A stretch of 64,000 bases of DNA. Source: Panulirus ornatus (taxonomy: Eukaryota; Arthropoda; Malacostraca; Decapoda; Palinuridae). The position numbers were made by a program, and so were the translations under genes. Location of the stretch: contig NC_092226.1 in NCBI RefSeq assembly GCF_036320965.1, positions 24,887,002-24,951,001 on the forward strand, read 5' to 3'. Below are positions 1 through 12,600 of this stretch, in pieces. The notes under the pieces were generated by a model that was not told the origin of the DNA, did no database searches, and saw nothing but the letters and a program-made list of their open reading frames with translations. The stretch's first letter is position 1, and the number at the start of each line of letters is the position of its first letter.

Positions 1-273
1 TTATTATCATTATTATTAACATTGGTATTATCTTAAAATTATTATTATCATCTTGGTATTATCTTATCAGTATTATTATCATCATGGTATTATCTTATCA
101 GTATTATTATCATCATGGTATTATCTTATCAGTATTATTATCATCATTGGTATTAATCTTATCATTATTAATATCATCATTGGTATTATCATTATTATTA
201 ACATTGGTATTATCTAATCATTATTATTATCATCATTGGTAAAATCTTATCATTATTATTATCATTATTATTA

Positions 274-307
<34 letters not shown>

Positions 308-435
308 CATTATTATTATCATTATTATTATTATTATTATCATCATTGTATTAATCTTATCATTATTATTATTATCATTATTATTAACATTGGTATTATC
401 ATTATTATTATTATTATTATTATTATATTGTATTA
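1..435. repeat. Imperfect TTA/TCA microsatellite-minisatellite
   Basis: The tract is built of ATT and ATC triplets with a recurring longer motif, roughly 30 to 35 bases, containing cattggtattatc. The longer-period order is clearest before base 235; after that it degrades into near-pure TTA/TCA. It runs into the window edge, so the true left end is unknown. The open frames here, poly-Ile on one strand and poly-Tyr/His on the other, are by-products of the triplets. Confidence 0.93.
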
Positions 436-1075
436 TGCTGCTTTTTTTCACAAACCCATATGAATTTAGATAGATGCAGTAAAACTATTCGTAGCTTTTT
501 CACTACTGCAAACTTAGGTTCTCTTATGAAATTAACCACCTAATCGTTTTCATGTGTTTTAGACACGTACATTTATTATGGGGTTGAAATGATCCATAAA
601 AGAAATAGTTCCAAAAGCTTCATCATTCATGCATGTACGGAGCATATACATGTATGTAGACATATATGTACTCTGTGATGTGTTTTGGGTCTTACTTGTG
701 TCTGGTGTGAGGTGAGTGTGTGGAGGCTGAGGGCCAGCACTTGGCTTGGGTCTGGATATATGGAAATCCTTTAATATAAGCTGGAAGTTGCCAGCTGGTG
801 TCTGGGTTCTTCAACGTGAAACGTGTTTTCTTTTATCGACACTGTTTATTCTGTGTATTTACGCTCACACATACGCACACGCCCCAGGCCCTCCATACAC
901 CAGACCCCTCCAAGCACCTCGCCATCCGCACGCAACGCCTTACACACACCAGACCCTCCAAACTTCAAACCCTCTGCATAAGAGGAAGAAAACCTCACTG
1001 ATAATCAGTAATGACCTAAGATACGCAGAGTGGTGACTACCTGCATGGAATTGATGCAGATAGCGTTACGTAACG
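436..1075. other. Unassigned sequence, CA/CC-rich in the middle
   Basis: I recognise no gene. Positions 860-970 are rich in motifs such as ccagaccctcc and cacacgc. The same kind of degenerate wording recurs near 3455-3500 and 3625-3670, suggesting remnants of an old dispersed repeat. Short open frames here lack protein-like composition. Confidence 0.5.
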
Positions 1076-1079
1076 TAGC

Positions 1080-1560
1080 TAGAAGAAAAAACTTGAAAAC
1101 GGACGCGTTGCCAATATTTGATAACGCCTCAGATTTCATTTAGCATACGTTGTCCACTTCTGGTCCCCAGATTTGGTCAGGGTCGAGGCAACACTTAAAC
1201 AAATACAAAGAAGAGCAACGTGACTAATTTCGTCTTTTATAAATAGATCTTATGCAGAGAGATTCGAAGTCTTAGAATTATTTTCTCAAGAAAAAGAAAA
1301 AAAAGAGTCAGAGAAGATCCAAAAGAGGTTTCCTAAATATTAGATAATCACGACAACATAGATCATGACAGTTCCTTCACCAGAACGAAATTCCGTGACC
1401 GTAAAACACAACGGCATGAAAGTAATGGGAAAGAGGTGTCGTTGTTAACATGGGCAGCGCAAACTGTTGATGCTGTAAAATCATTGCTTGACATACATTT
1501 GATCATCTCAGTTACCTGTTGATGACCCTGTTTAAGGAGGTAAAACAATTCAGTTTCCTG
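1080..1560 (+). pseudogene. CR1-like LINE reverse transcriptase, C-terminal remnant
   Basis: From about 1143 one plus-strand frame reads through the signature that follows the polymerase core in CR1-type LINEs. It has the VVHFWSPDL segment, then LKQIQRRAT at about 1195-1220, then YAERFEVLELFS, matching the family pattern of WSP, IQRRAT and YEERL-LF-LE blocks. There is an in-frame stop directly after IQRRAT and another after FPKY near 1340. Beyond a frame change, weak similarity to the family's C-terminal tail continues to about 1540, including VDAVKSLLDIHL. The element would have copied itself by target-primed reverse transcription. This piece lacks the endonuclease and the catalytic YADD. 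It is a dead fragment; family is solid, clade assignment less so. Confidence 0.72.
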
Positions 1561-1732
1561 TAAGTGCATAATTCATTCATATATTTATTATTTATTATTC
1601 ATTTATTTTGGGGGGATTTCAGATTTGAGCCTTTCCCAGGGATCAATTGCTGTAGTGTTAGTTAAATACAATTTTCCATATAGCTCTTCTGTAGAATTTC
1701 AGTCCTGCATATTGCAGTATATTCTCTACATG

Positions 1733-2016
1733 GCACGATTCCTATGAGTCCTCGGGGAAAATGAAACACGATAAGTTCCCAAGTGCACTTTCGTGTAATG
1801 ATCACATCATCAGGGGAGACACAAGAGGGAAATATAACAGTCAGTTGATATACGTCGAAGAAACGAAGCTGGGACGCCATTTGGCGTCTCTGCGATGTAT
1901 ATCAACTGGCTGTTATATTTCTCTCTTGTGTCTCCCCTGATTATGTGACTATCACACGAAAGTGCACTTGGGAACATATCGTGTTTCATTTTCCCCGTGG
2001 ACTCGTAGGAATATCT
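1733..2016. repeat. Long imperfect inverted repeat (fold-back element)
   Basis: Two arms of about 135 bases mirror each other around a centre near 1878-1884, where gacgcc and ggcgtc face each other. Shared blocks in opposite orientation include cgaaagtgcactt/aagtgcactttcg, the segment around gggagacacaag, and cattttcccc/ggggaaaatg. Arms differ by scattered substitutions and small indels, so this is not a perfect copy. A single-stranded form could fold into a long hairpin. Both arms, read arm-inward, keep related peptides (VSPDDVIITRKCTWE and VSPDYVTITRKCTWE). I do not recognise a protein family. It could be a foldback transposon, a palindromic insertion of a dispersed repeat, or a head-to-head pair. 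Confidence 0.8.
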
Positions 2017-2039
2017 TGATCACGCGCAAAATTGTGATC

Positions 2040-3265
2040 CTTTCCAACATGGTACGATATATTCCCTGCATATTACAGTATATTTTCAACATACTATATA
2101 GAATGATCTCTGCATTCTAATGTATACTGTCTACATACCACGGTATACTCTACATACTGCAGTATATTATCTGCATACTACTGTATGCATTCGACGCACT
2201 AAAGTCAATTCTCTTCATCCTACAGTTTACACTGCATTTATGTATTGCTACATACAGCAATATACCCTTCTACATATTACATTGAACTATACACACTAAA
2301 GTATACTTTCTACAGACTGCAGTATACTTTATATAATACGGTATACTCTACACACTACAAGTTACTCTTAACATACAATATACTCTCTACATAATACATT
2401 ATATTTTCTACATACTGTAGCTTACTCTTTGCACACTACTATATACTCTGTATACTACAGTATATTTTCTACATATTACAGTATATTCTACGTACTACGG
2501 TATATTCTCTACATACTGCAGTATACTCAATGAATACTACAGCAACTTTACATATTACAGTATACTCTATACAAACTACATCATATTCTCTACATACCTC
2601 AGTATATTCTTCACATACTATAGTATGCTCTACATAGTGCAGCATACTCTCTACATACTACAGTATACGTAGAGTATATTTTGTACATACCACATTTTAC
2701 TCTTTACATACTTGAGTATGTTCTCTAAATACTACAGTATATTCTCTGTGTGCTTCGTTATATTCTCTACACACTGCAGTATACTCTTTATAGACTACAG
2801 TATATCCCAGCATACCACAGTATGCTCTCTATATACTTCAGTAAACCTTTTACATGATATTTTCTATACTACAGTATATCCCAACATAGTGTACATTCTG
2901 CATACTTTCTACATCATTATACTCTGTATACTACAGTATTTTCTCTACATACTACTGAAAATTCTCTACATACTATAGTATACTCTTTACATACTACAAT
3001 ATATTCTCCACATACAATTGTATAGCCTCTATATACTACAGTATACCCTCTACATACTACAGTATACCCTCTACATACTACAGTATACTCTCTACATACT
3101 ACAGTATACTCTCTACATACTACAGTATACCCTCTACATACTACAGTATACCCCTACATACTACAGTATACCCCTACATACTACAGTATACTCTCTACAT
3201 ACTACAGTATACTCTCTACATACTACAGTATACCCTCTGCATACTACAGTATACTCTCTACATAT
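2040..3265. repeat. 20-bp minisatellite with one-sided decay
   Basis: The unit is about 20 bases, ctctacatactacagtatac. Units from about 3018 to 3265 are nearly identical. To the left they become progressively more diverged and irregular in length until the pattern fades near 2040. It contains the near-palindrome tactacagtata. The open frames reading YSLYILQ-type repeats are artefacts of the tandem unit. Confidence 0.93.
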
Positions 3266-3496
3266 TTCGTGTTGCTTTTCTTAGCTATGTGCCTGACGCT
3301 AGTTGTGCCTGTGCGAGTGGCGGGTAGGGAGGTGCCTTCCTCTGTACTATCCTGTCTCACTCTCATTGTACTCGGTACTTGTGATAGTATTACTCTCATG
3401 AACCACCAGGTCTGTTGTATTGACCCTCTCCATATAATCCCTTGTTCACATCAGGTCCCTCCACACACCTTAGCATCTGTACGCCAAATCTCCACC

Positions 3497-3537
<41 letters not shown>

Positions 3538-3670
3538 TATACACACACACATGGCACATGTATTCAGACTTGAAGACGGGGCAACACGAGTGTAAGACTC
3601 TCCCTTTAACACAGATACGGTAATCGCACACCAGATCCTCCACGCACCGGACCCATCATCCACACAACTA

Positions 3671-3712
<42 letters not shown>

Positions 3713-3784
3713 ACAATAGGGGACACCATGACCCAAACACCAACGAGATGGGATGGATAAGAAGTTTTAGAAAACGTTGTTAAG
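3266..3784. other. Unassigned sequence with GT and CA microsatellites
   Basis: No gene is recognisable. A (GT)n tract lies at about 3499-3534, a short CA run at 3541-3552, and a (CA)n tract at about 3671-3707. The bases between carry degenerate ccctccacacacc motifs resembling those at 880-960. Confidence 0.7.
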
Positions 3785-4827
3785 ACATGCCAGGACTTGG
3801 AAGTGTCTGATCCTTATAAGGCTCATGGCATTAAATGTATGCTGAGGGAACGTGCAGATAAACTCAACGAGCCGCTTGAAATGTTTTTCAGTATGACTCT
3901 AGAGCAAAGGGTAGCGGCATGTGAGTGGGAAAAGGCAAATGGCGTACCTGTCTTTAAGAAGGAAGATCGAGAAACTGTACTGAAGTAAAGACCAGTCTCC
4001 CTAACAAGAATGATTTGTAGAACACTGAATAAAATCATAATCACAAATCATATTCATGACCGTTTGCCGAGGATAAGCTACTGAGAGAGGGAAAGGAAAT
4101 CAAATTAACTAATCTTTTAGTCCTGGGTGTCAAAGTTTCTCTAGACTGTCAGAAAGCGTTTGACGCTATCCGCACAGGAGACAGGTAAAGAAGCGGGATC
4201 TCCAAGCAAGAGCAAGGGGAAGTCTCCCTTTTTGGAGAAGGAAACAAAGGCCATAATTTAGAGGAGCATTGTCGAGATGGGCGAGAATCATTAGTGGAGC
4301 GCTGCAGAGGTCAGTCTGCAAATCACTGCTTTTCTTGATCTATGTAAATGAGCAGCCAGAAGGAATGGACTTGTACCTGAACATGTTTGCATATGATGCC
4401 ATGGTCATAAGACTAATAAGATAATGATGTGGATTGCATCTGTTCGCAAGGGAACCTTGACAAACTCCGAAGGTGATTGATGAAAGGTTGATGAAGTTCA
4501 TCTTCGGCAATTGTAAAGTAATGGAGATGGGGCACAGGGAAAGAAGGCCTCAGCAAGACTAATATCTAGCAGGAAATAAGCTTCATGAGTCTGTGAGAGA
4601 GACTTGGGAATCGATGTGGTGCAAGCCTGTCACCAGAGCTCCATATCAGGAGAATTGTTAGAGCGTAAAACTGTTTGCTTACATATATGAGAATATTGGG
4701 AACGTTCGGTAACCTATTAACAACATGCATCAGACAAGGACTAGGGTGTGCTTCTCAAGTCAAGTCAACGCACTTTAAGAAGCGCAAAGATCTAACTGAA
4801 AGGGTCAAGAGGAGAGCAACAAAGAAC
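3785..4827 (+). pseudogene. CR1-like LINE reverse transcriptase remnant, 3' end cut by satellite
   Basis: The first 64 codons from 3797 read as the fingers and start of the palm of a CR1/jockey-group RT: ERADKLNEPLEMFF, then ANGVPVFKKEDRE, then, just past a stop, RPVSLTRMICRTLNKII. Further downstream, across frame changes, follow the GVPQG-equivalent region with LIYVNEQPEG (about 4335-4370), a decayed catalytic box reading MFAYDAM where FADD is expected, NLDKL, CKVMEMGH, and ERDLGIDV. RVKRRATKN ends at about 4827, exactly where satellite DNA begins. The order of motifs is that of one LINE ORF2. Multiple stops and frameshifts make it non-functional. The truncation is internal to the ORF, not at a natural LINE 3' end, so the satellite boundary broke this copy. 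Confidence 0.85.
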
Positions 4828-5312
4828 TACTCTAACTACTCTAGTAATTAGCATTTAGATTTTTTCATAATTAGTCCAGGTGCTAATTAAACGGTTAATA
4901 TTATGAATTACAATCTTTTGACTCCAAATACTTAAATACCATATAAAATAACATCTATACACAGATTTTTATTAAAATCTGAGGAAGTTGAAGATTTGCG
5001 CCAAAAAAATGCAAGGCTATAGCCTTGTATTTTTCTTGATTTTTTTAAAAAATAGATTTTCTTGAAATTTTAAGCATAGATGGTTTTATTTATGCTTAAT
5101 ACGAATGTGTGGTCAAAATCTAAAAATTCGTATAATTACTCAGGTAATTAGCATTTAAATTTTATAATCAGTCCAAGTGCTAATTAAACGGTTAGTGTTA
5201 TGAATTACAGTCTTTGACACCAAATACTTAAATACAATATAAAGTAACATCTATACACAGATTTTCATTAAAATCTGAGGAAGTTGAAAATTTGAGCAAA
5301 TAATATGCAAGG

Positions 5313-5313
<1 letters not shown>

Positions 5314-5343
<30 letters not shown>
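5314..5343. repeat. (TA)n expansion inside satellite palindrome
   Basis: About 15 TA units replace the single TATA at the centre of the satellite dyad aaggctatagcctt. The flanking aaggc and gcctt are intact on either side, so the tract grew from within the palindrome. Confidence 0.9.
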
Positions 5344-5344
<1 letters not shown>

Positions 5345-5425
5345 CCTTGGATTTTTCTTGATTTTTTGAAAAAATAGATTTTCGTGAAATTTTCAGCATA
5401 GATAGTTTTATGTATGCTTAATACA

Positions 5426-5460
5426 TAAGTATTTGATGTCAAAAGACTGTAATTCATAAT
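5426..5460 (-). repeat. 35-base inverted satellite segment
   Basis: The bases taagtatttgatgtcaaaag and the following actgtaattcataat are the reverse complement of the satellite's own attatgaattacagt...aaatactta block, inserted inside a monomer of opposite orientation. The same inverted piece recurs at 6661-6695. Confidence 0.88.
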
Positions 5461-6494
5461 ATAGATAGTTTTCTGTATGCTGAATACGAATGTGTGGTCA
5501 AAATCTAAAAATTCGTGTAACTACTCGAGTAATTAGCATTTAAATTTTATAATTTGTCCAGGTGCTAATTAAACGGTTGATATTATGAATTACAGTCTTT
5601 TGACTCCAAATGCTTAAAACGTTTTTGACTCCAAATGCTTATACACCATATAAAATGGCATCTGTACACAGATTTTCATGAGAATCTGAGGAAGTTCAAA
5701 ATTTGAGCAAAAAAAATGCAAGGCTATAGCCTTGGATTTTTCTTAATTTTTTTGAATAAATTGATTTTCTTGAAATTTTCAATAAGATAGTTTTATATAT
5801 GCTGAATACGAATCTGTGGTCAAAATGTAAAATTTGTATAATTACTCGAGTAATTCGTATAAAAATTTTTCATAATTACTCCAGGTGCTAATTAAACGGT
5901 TAATATTATGAATTACAGTCTTTTGACTCCAAATACTTAAATACCATATAAAATAACGTCTATCCACAGATTTTCATTGAAATCTGGGGAACTTCAAAAT
6001 TTGAGCAAAAGAATGCAAAAAAATGGATTTTTCTTGATTTTTTTTAAATATATTTTCTTGAAATTTTCAGCATAGATAGTTTTATGTATGCTGAATACGA
6101 ATGTGTGGTCAAAATCTAAAAAATCGTATAATTCCTCAGGTAATTAGGATTTAAATTTTATCATGATTAGTCCAAGTGCTAATTAAAAGGTTAATATTAT
6201 GAATTACAGTCTTTTGACACCAAATACTTAAATACAATATAAAATAACATCTATACACAGATTTTCATTAGAATCTGAGGAAGTTGAAAATTTAAGCAAA
6301 AATAGATTTTGCTGAGATTTTCCGCATCGATAGTTTTATGTCTGTGGAATACGAATCTGTGGTGAAAATCTAAAAATTCGGATAACTACTCGAGTAATTA
6401 GCATTTAACTTTTATCATAATTAGTCCAGGTGCTAATTCAACGTTTAATTTTATGAATTACAGTCTTTTGACACCAAATACTTAAATACAATAT

Positions 6495-6515
6495 AAAATC
6501 AAGAAAAATCCAAGG

Positions 6516-6579
<64 letters not shown>

Positions 6580-6600
6580 CCTTGGATTTTTCTTGATTTT
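6495..6600. repeat. (TA)31 flanked by perfect 22-base inverted arms
   Basis: A TA tract at about 6517-6578 is flanked by 6495-6516 and 6579-6600, which are exact reverse complements of each other (right arm begins gccttggatttttc). Normal satellite has only the right-arm sequence here. The left arm replaces the usual bases that follow caatataaaat, so it looks templated from the right arm. Confidence 0.92.
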
Positions 6601-6660
6601 TTGAAAAAATAGATTTTCGTGAAATTTTCAGCATAGATAGTTTTATGTATGCTTAATACA

Positions 6661-6695
6661 TAAGTATTTGATGTCAAAAGACTGTAATTCATAAT
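6661..6695 (-). repeat. Second copy of the 35-base inverted satellite segment
   Basis: Identical in arrangement to 5426-5460, displaced by 1,235 bases. The sequences on both sides also match, showing that a block of about 1.2 kb carrying the inversion was duplicated. Confidence 0.88.
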
Positions 6696-9600
6696 ATAGA
6701 TAGTTTTCTGTATGCTGAATACGAATGTGTGGTCAAAATCTAAAAATTCGTGTAACTACTCGAGTAATTAGCATTTAAATTTTATCATAATTTGTCCAGG
6801 TGCTAATTAAACGGTTGATATTATGAATTACAGTCTTTTGACTCCAAATGCTTAAACACCATATAAAATGGCATCTGTACACAGATTTTCATTAGAATCT
6901 GAGGAAGTTCAAAATTTGAGCAAAAAAAATATGCAAGGCTATAGCCTTGGATTTTTCTTAATTTTTTTGAATAAATTGATTTTCTTGAAATTTTCAGTAA
7001 GATAGTTTTATATATGCTGAATACGAATCTGCGGTCAAAATGTAAAATTTGTATAATTACTGGAGTAATTCGTATAAAAATTTTTCATAATTACTCCAGG
7101 TGCTAATTAAACGGTTAATATTATGAATTACAGTCTTTTGACTCCAAATACTTAAATACCATATAAAATAACGTCTATCCACAGATTTTCATTAAAATCT
7201 GAGGAACTTCAAAATTTGAGCAAAAAAATGCAAAAAAATGGATTTTTCTTGATTTTTTTTAAATATATTTTCTTGAAATTTTCAGCATAGATAGTTTTAT
7301 GTATGCTGAATACGATGTGTGGTCAAAATCTAAAAAATCGTATAATTCCTCAGGTAATTAGGATTTAAATTTTATCATGATTAGTCCAAGTGCTAATTAA
7401 AAGGTTAATATTATGAATTACAGTCTTTTGACACCAAATACTTAAATACAATATAAAATAACATCTATACACAGATTTTCATTAGAATCTGAGGAAGTTG
7501 AAAATTTAAGCAAAAATAGATTTTGCTGAGATTTTCCGCATCGATAGTTTTATGTCTGTGGAATACGAATCTGTGGTGAAAATCTAAAAATTCGGATAAC
7601 TACTCGAGTAATTAGCATTTAACTTTTATCATAATTAGTCCAGGTGCTAATTCAACGTTTAATTTTATGAATTACAGTCTTTTGACACCAAATACTTAAA
7701 TACAATATAAAATAACATCTATACACAAATTATCATTAAAATCTGAGGAAATTGAAAATTGGATTTTTCTTGACTTTTTTGAAAAAATAGATTTCTTGAG
7801 ATTTTCAGCATAGATAGTTTTATGTATGCTGAATACGAATCTGTTGTGAAAATCTAAAAATTCGTATAACTACTCTAGTAATTAGCATTTAAATTTTATA
7901 ATTAGCCAGGTGCTAAGTGAACGGTTAATATTATAAATTACAGTCTTTTGACTCCAACTACTTAAATACCATATAAAATAGCATCTATAAACAGATTTTC
8001 ATTAGCATCTGAGGAAGTTGAAAATTTGAGCAAAAAGAAATGAAAGGCTATGGCCTTGGATTTTTCTTAATTTTTTTGAATAAGTAGATTTTCTTGAAAT
8101 TTTCAGTAAGATAGTTTTATATATGCTGACTACGAATCTGTAGTCAAAATGTAAACATTTATATAATTACTCGAGTAATTAGTATAAAAAATTTTCATAA
8201 TTAGTCCAGGTGCTAATTAAACGGTTAATATTATGAATTACAGTCTTTTGACTGCAAATACTTAAATACCATATAAAATAACATCTATCCACATATTTTC
8301 ATTAAAATCTGAGGAAGTTGAAAATTTGAGCAAAAAAAATGCTAGGCTATAGCCTTGGATTTTTCTTGATTTTTTTGAAAAAATAGATTTTCTTGAAATT
8401 TTCAGCATAGATAGTTTTATGTATGCTGAATACGAATGAGTGGTCAAAATCTAAAAATTCGTATAATTACTCAGGTAATTAGCATTTAAATTTTATAATT
8501 AGTCCAAGTGCTAATTAAACGGTTAATATTATGAATTACAGTCTTATGACACCAAATACTTAAATACAATATAAAATAACATCTATACACAGATTTTCAT
8601 TAGAATCTGAGGAAGTTGAAAATTTGAGCAAAAAAAAAAAAAAAATGCAAGGCTATACTATAGCCTTGGATTTTTCTTGATTTTTTTGAAAAATAGATTT
8701 TCTTCAAATTTTCAGCATAGATCGTTTTTTGTATACTGAATACGAATCTTTGTTCAAAACCTAAAAATTCGTATAAGTACTCGAATAATTAGCATTTAAA
8801 TCTTATGATTAGTCCAAGTGCTAATTAACCGGTTAATATTATGAATTACAGTCTTTTGACACCAAATACTTAAATACAATATAAAATAACTTCTATACAT
8901 AGATTTTCATTAAAACCTGAGGAAGTTGAAAATTTGAGCAAAAAAAGAATGCAACGCTATAGCCTTGGATTTTTCTTTTTTTTTTTTTGTAAATAGACTT
9001 TCTTGAAATTTTTAGCATAGATAGTTTTATGTATGCTGAATACGAATGTGAGAAAATCTAAAAATTCCTATAATTACTCTAGTAATTAGCATTTAGATTT
9101 TATCATAATTAGGCCAAGTGCTAATTAAACGGTTAATATTTTGAATTACAGTCTTTTGACACCAAATACTTAAATATAATATAAAATACCATCTATACAC
9201 AGATTTTCATTAAAATCTGAGGAAGTTGAAAATTTGAGCAAAAAAAATGCCTTGGATTTTTCTTGATTTTTTTGAAAAAATAGATTTTCTTGAAATTTTC
9301 AGCATAGATAGTTTTGTGTATGCTGAATACGAATCTGTGGTCAAAACCTAAAAATTCGTATAACTACGCAAGTAATTAGCATTTAAATTTTATCATAATT
9401 AGTCCAGGTGCTAATTATACGGTTAATATTATGAATTACAGTCTTTTGACACCAAATACTTAAATACAATATAAAATAACTTCTATACACAGATTTCCAT
9501 TAAAATCTGAGGAAGTTGAAAATTTGAGCAAAAAAATATGCAAATATGGATTTTTCTTGATTTTTTTGAAAAAATAGATTTTTTTTCAAATTGTCAGCAT

Positions 9601-12600
9601 AGATAGCTTTGTGCATGCTAAATACGAATCTGTGGTGAAAATCTAAAAATTCGTATAACTACTCGAGTAATTAGCATTTAAATTTTATCAATTAGTCCAG
9701 GTGATAATTATACAGTTAATATTATGAATTACGGTCTTTTGACACCAAATACTTAAATACAATGTAAAATAACTTCTATACACAGATTTTCATTAAAACC
9801 TGAGGAAGTTGAAAATTTGAGCAACAAAAATGCAAGGCTATGGCCTTTGATTTTTCTTGATTTTTTTGAAAAAATAGATTTTCTTGAACTTTTCAGCATA
9901 GATAGTTTTCTGTATGCTGAATACGAATCTGTTGTGAAAATCTAAAAATTCGTATAACTACTCGAGTAATTAGCATTTGAATTTTATCATAATTAGTCAG
10001 GTGCTAATTAAACGGTTAATATTATGAATTACAGTTTTTTTTAACTCCAAATACTTAAATACCATATAAAATGACATCTATACACAGATTTTCATTGAAA
10101 TCTGAGGAAGTTGAAAATTTGAGCAAAAACATTGCAAGGCTGTAGCCTAGGATTTTTCTTGATTTTTTTGAAAAAATAGATTTTCTTGAAATTTTAAGCA
10201 TAGATAGTTTTCTGTATGCTGAATACGAATCTGTTGTGAAAATCTAAAAATTCGTATAACTACTCGAGTAATTAGCATTTAAATTTTATCATAATTAGTC
10301 AGATGCTAATTAAACGGTTAATATTTTGAATTAAAATGTTTTGACTCCAAATACTTAAATACCATATAAAATAACATCTATACACAGATTTTCATTAAAA
10401 TCTGAGGAAGTTGAAAATTTGATAAAAAAAAAAAAAAATTGCAAGGCTATAGCCTTAGATTTTTCTTGATTTTTTTGAAAAAATAGATTTTCTTGAGATT
10501 TTCAGCATAGATAGTTTTATGTATGCTGAATACGAATCTGTTCTGAAAATCTTAAAAATTCGTATAACTACTCCAGTAATTAGCATTTAAATCTTATCGT
10601 AATTAGTCATGTACTATTTAAACGATTAATATTATGAATTACAGTCTTCTGACTCCAAATACTTAAATACCATATAAAATAACATTATACACAGATTTTC
10701 ATTAGATTCTGAGGAAGTTCAAAATTTGAGCAAAAATAGATTCTGCTGAGATTTTCCGCATCGATAGTTTTATGTATGCGGAATACGAATCTGTGGTGAA
10801 AATCTAAAAATTCGTATAACTACTCGAGTAATTAGCATTTAAATTTTATCATAATTAATCCAGGTGATAATTACACGGTTAATATTATGAATTAGTCTTT
10901 TGACACCAAATACTTAAATGCAATATGAAATAATATCTATACACAGATTTTCATTAAAATCTGAGGAAGTTGAAAATTGGATTTTTCTTGATTTTTTTGA
11001 AAAAATAGATTTCTTGAGATTTTCAGCATAGATAGTTTTATGTATGCTGAATACGAATCTGTAGTGAAAATCTAAAAATTCGTATAACTACTCTAGTAAT
11101 TAGCAATTAAATTTCATAATTAGTCAGGTGCTAAATAAACGGTTAATATTATGAATTACAGTCATTTGACTCCAACTACTTAAATACCATATAGAATAGC
11201 ATCTATACACAGAATTTCATTAGAATTTGAGGAAGTTGAAAATTTGAGCAAAATGAAATGAAAGGCTATGGCCTTGGATTTTTCTTAATTTTTTTTGAAT
11301 AAATAGATTCTCTTGAAATTTTCAGTAAGATAATTTTATATATGCTGAGTACGAATCTGTAGTCAAAATGTAAACATTTGTATAATTACTCGAGTAATTA
11401 GTATAAAAATTTTTCATAATTAGTCCAGGTGCTAATTAAACGGTTAATATTATGAATTACAGTCTTTTGACTCCAAATACTTAAATACCATATAAAATGA
11501 CATCTATCCACAGATTTTCATTAAAATCTTGAATTTTTTGAAAAAATGTATTTTCTTGAAATTTTCAGCATAGATAGTTTTATGTATGCTGAATACGAAT
11601 GTGTGGTCAAAATCTAAAAATTCGTATAATTACTCAGGTAATTAGCATTTAAATTTTATCATAATGAGTCCAAGTGCTAATTAAACAGTTAATATTATGA
11701 ATTACAGTCTTATGACACCAAATACTTAAATGCAATATAAAATAACATCTATACACAGATTTTCATTAAAATCTGAGGAAGTTGAAAATATGAGCAAAAA
11801 AAAAAAAAAAAATGCAAGGCTATACTATAGCCTTGGATTTTTCTTGATTTTTTTGAAAAATAGATTTTCTTCAAATTTTCAGCATAGATCGTTTTGTGTA
11901 TGCTAAATACGAATATGTGGTCAAAACCTAAAAATTCGTATAACTACTCGAATAATTAGCATTTAAATCTTATCATAATTAGTCCAAGTGCTAATTAAAC
12001 GGTTAATTTTATGAATTACAGTCTTTTGACACCAAATACTTAAATACAATATAAAGTAACTTCTATACACAGATTTTCATTAAAACCTGAGGAAGTTGAA
12101 AATGTGAGCAACAAAAATGCAAGGCTATAGCCTTGGATTTTTCTTGATTTTTTTGAAAAAATAGATTTTCTTGAAATTTTCAGCATAGATAGTTTACTTT
12201 ATGCTGAATACCAATCTGTTGTGAAAATCTAAAAATTCGTATAACTACTCGAGTAATTAGCATTTAAATTTAATCATAATTAGTCCGGTGCTAATTAAAC
12301 GGTTAATATTATGAATTAGTTTTTTTTACTCCAAATACTTAAATGCCATATAAAATAACATCTATACACAGATTTTCATTAGAATCTGAGGAAGTTGAAA
12401 ATTTGAGCAAAAAAAATGCAAGGCTATAGCCTTGGATTTTTCTTGATTTTTTTGAAAAAATAGTTTCTTGAAATTTTCAGCATAGATAGTTTTATGTATG
12501 CTGAATACGAATCTGTTCTGAAAATCTTAAAAATTCGCATAACTACTCTAGCAATTAGCATTTAAATTTTATCGTAATTAGTCATATGCTAATTAAACGG

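Noticed and set aside
233..463. Poly-Ile, poly-Asn and poly-Tyr open frames
   Set aside because: Pure consequence of the TTA/TCA triplet microsatellite. The same applies at 48633-49236, 51134-51380 and other TA, CA, GA and TC tracts.
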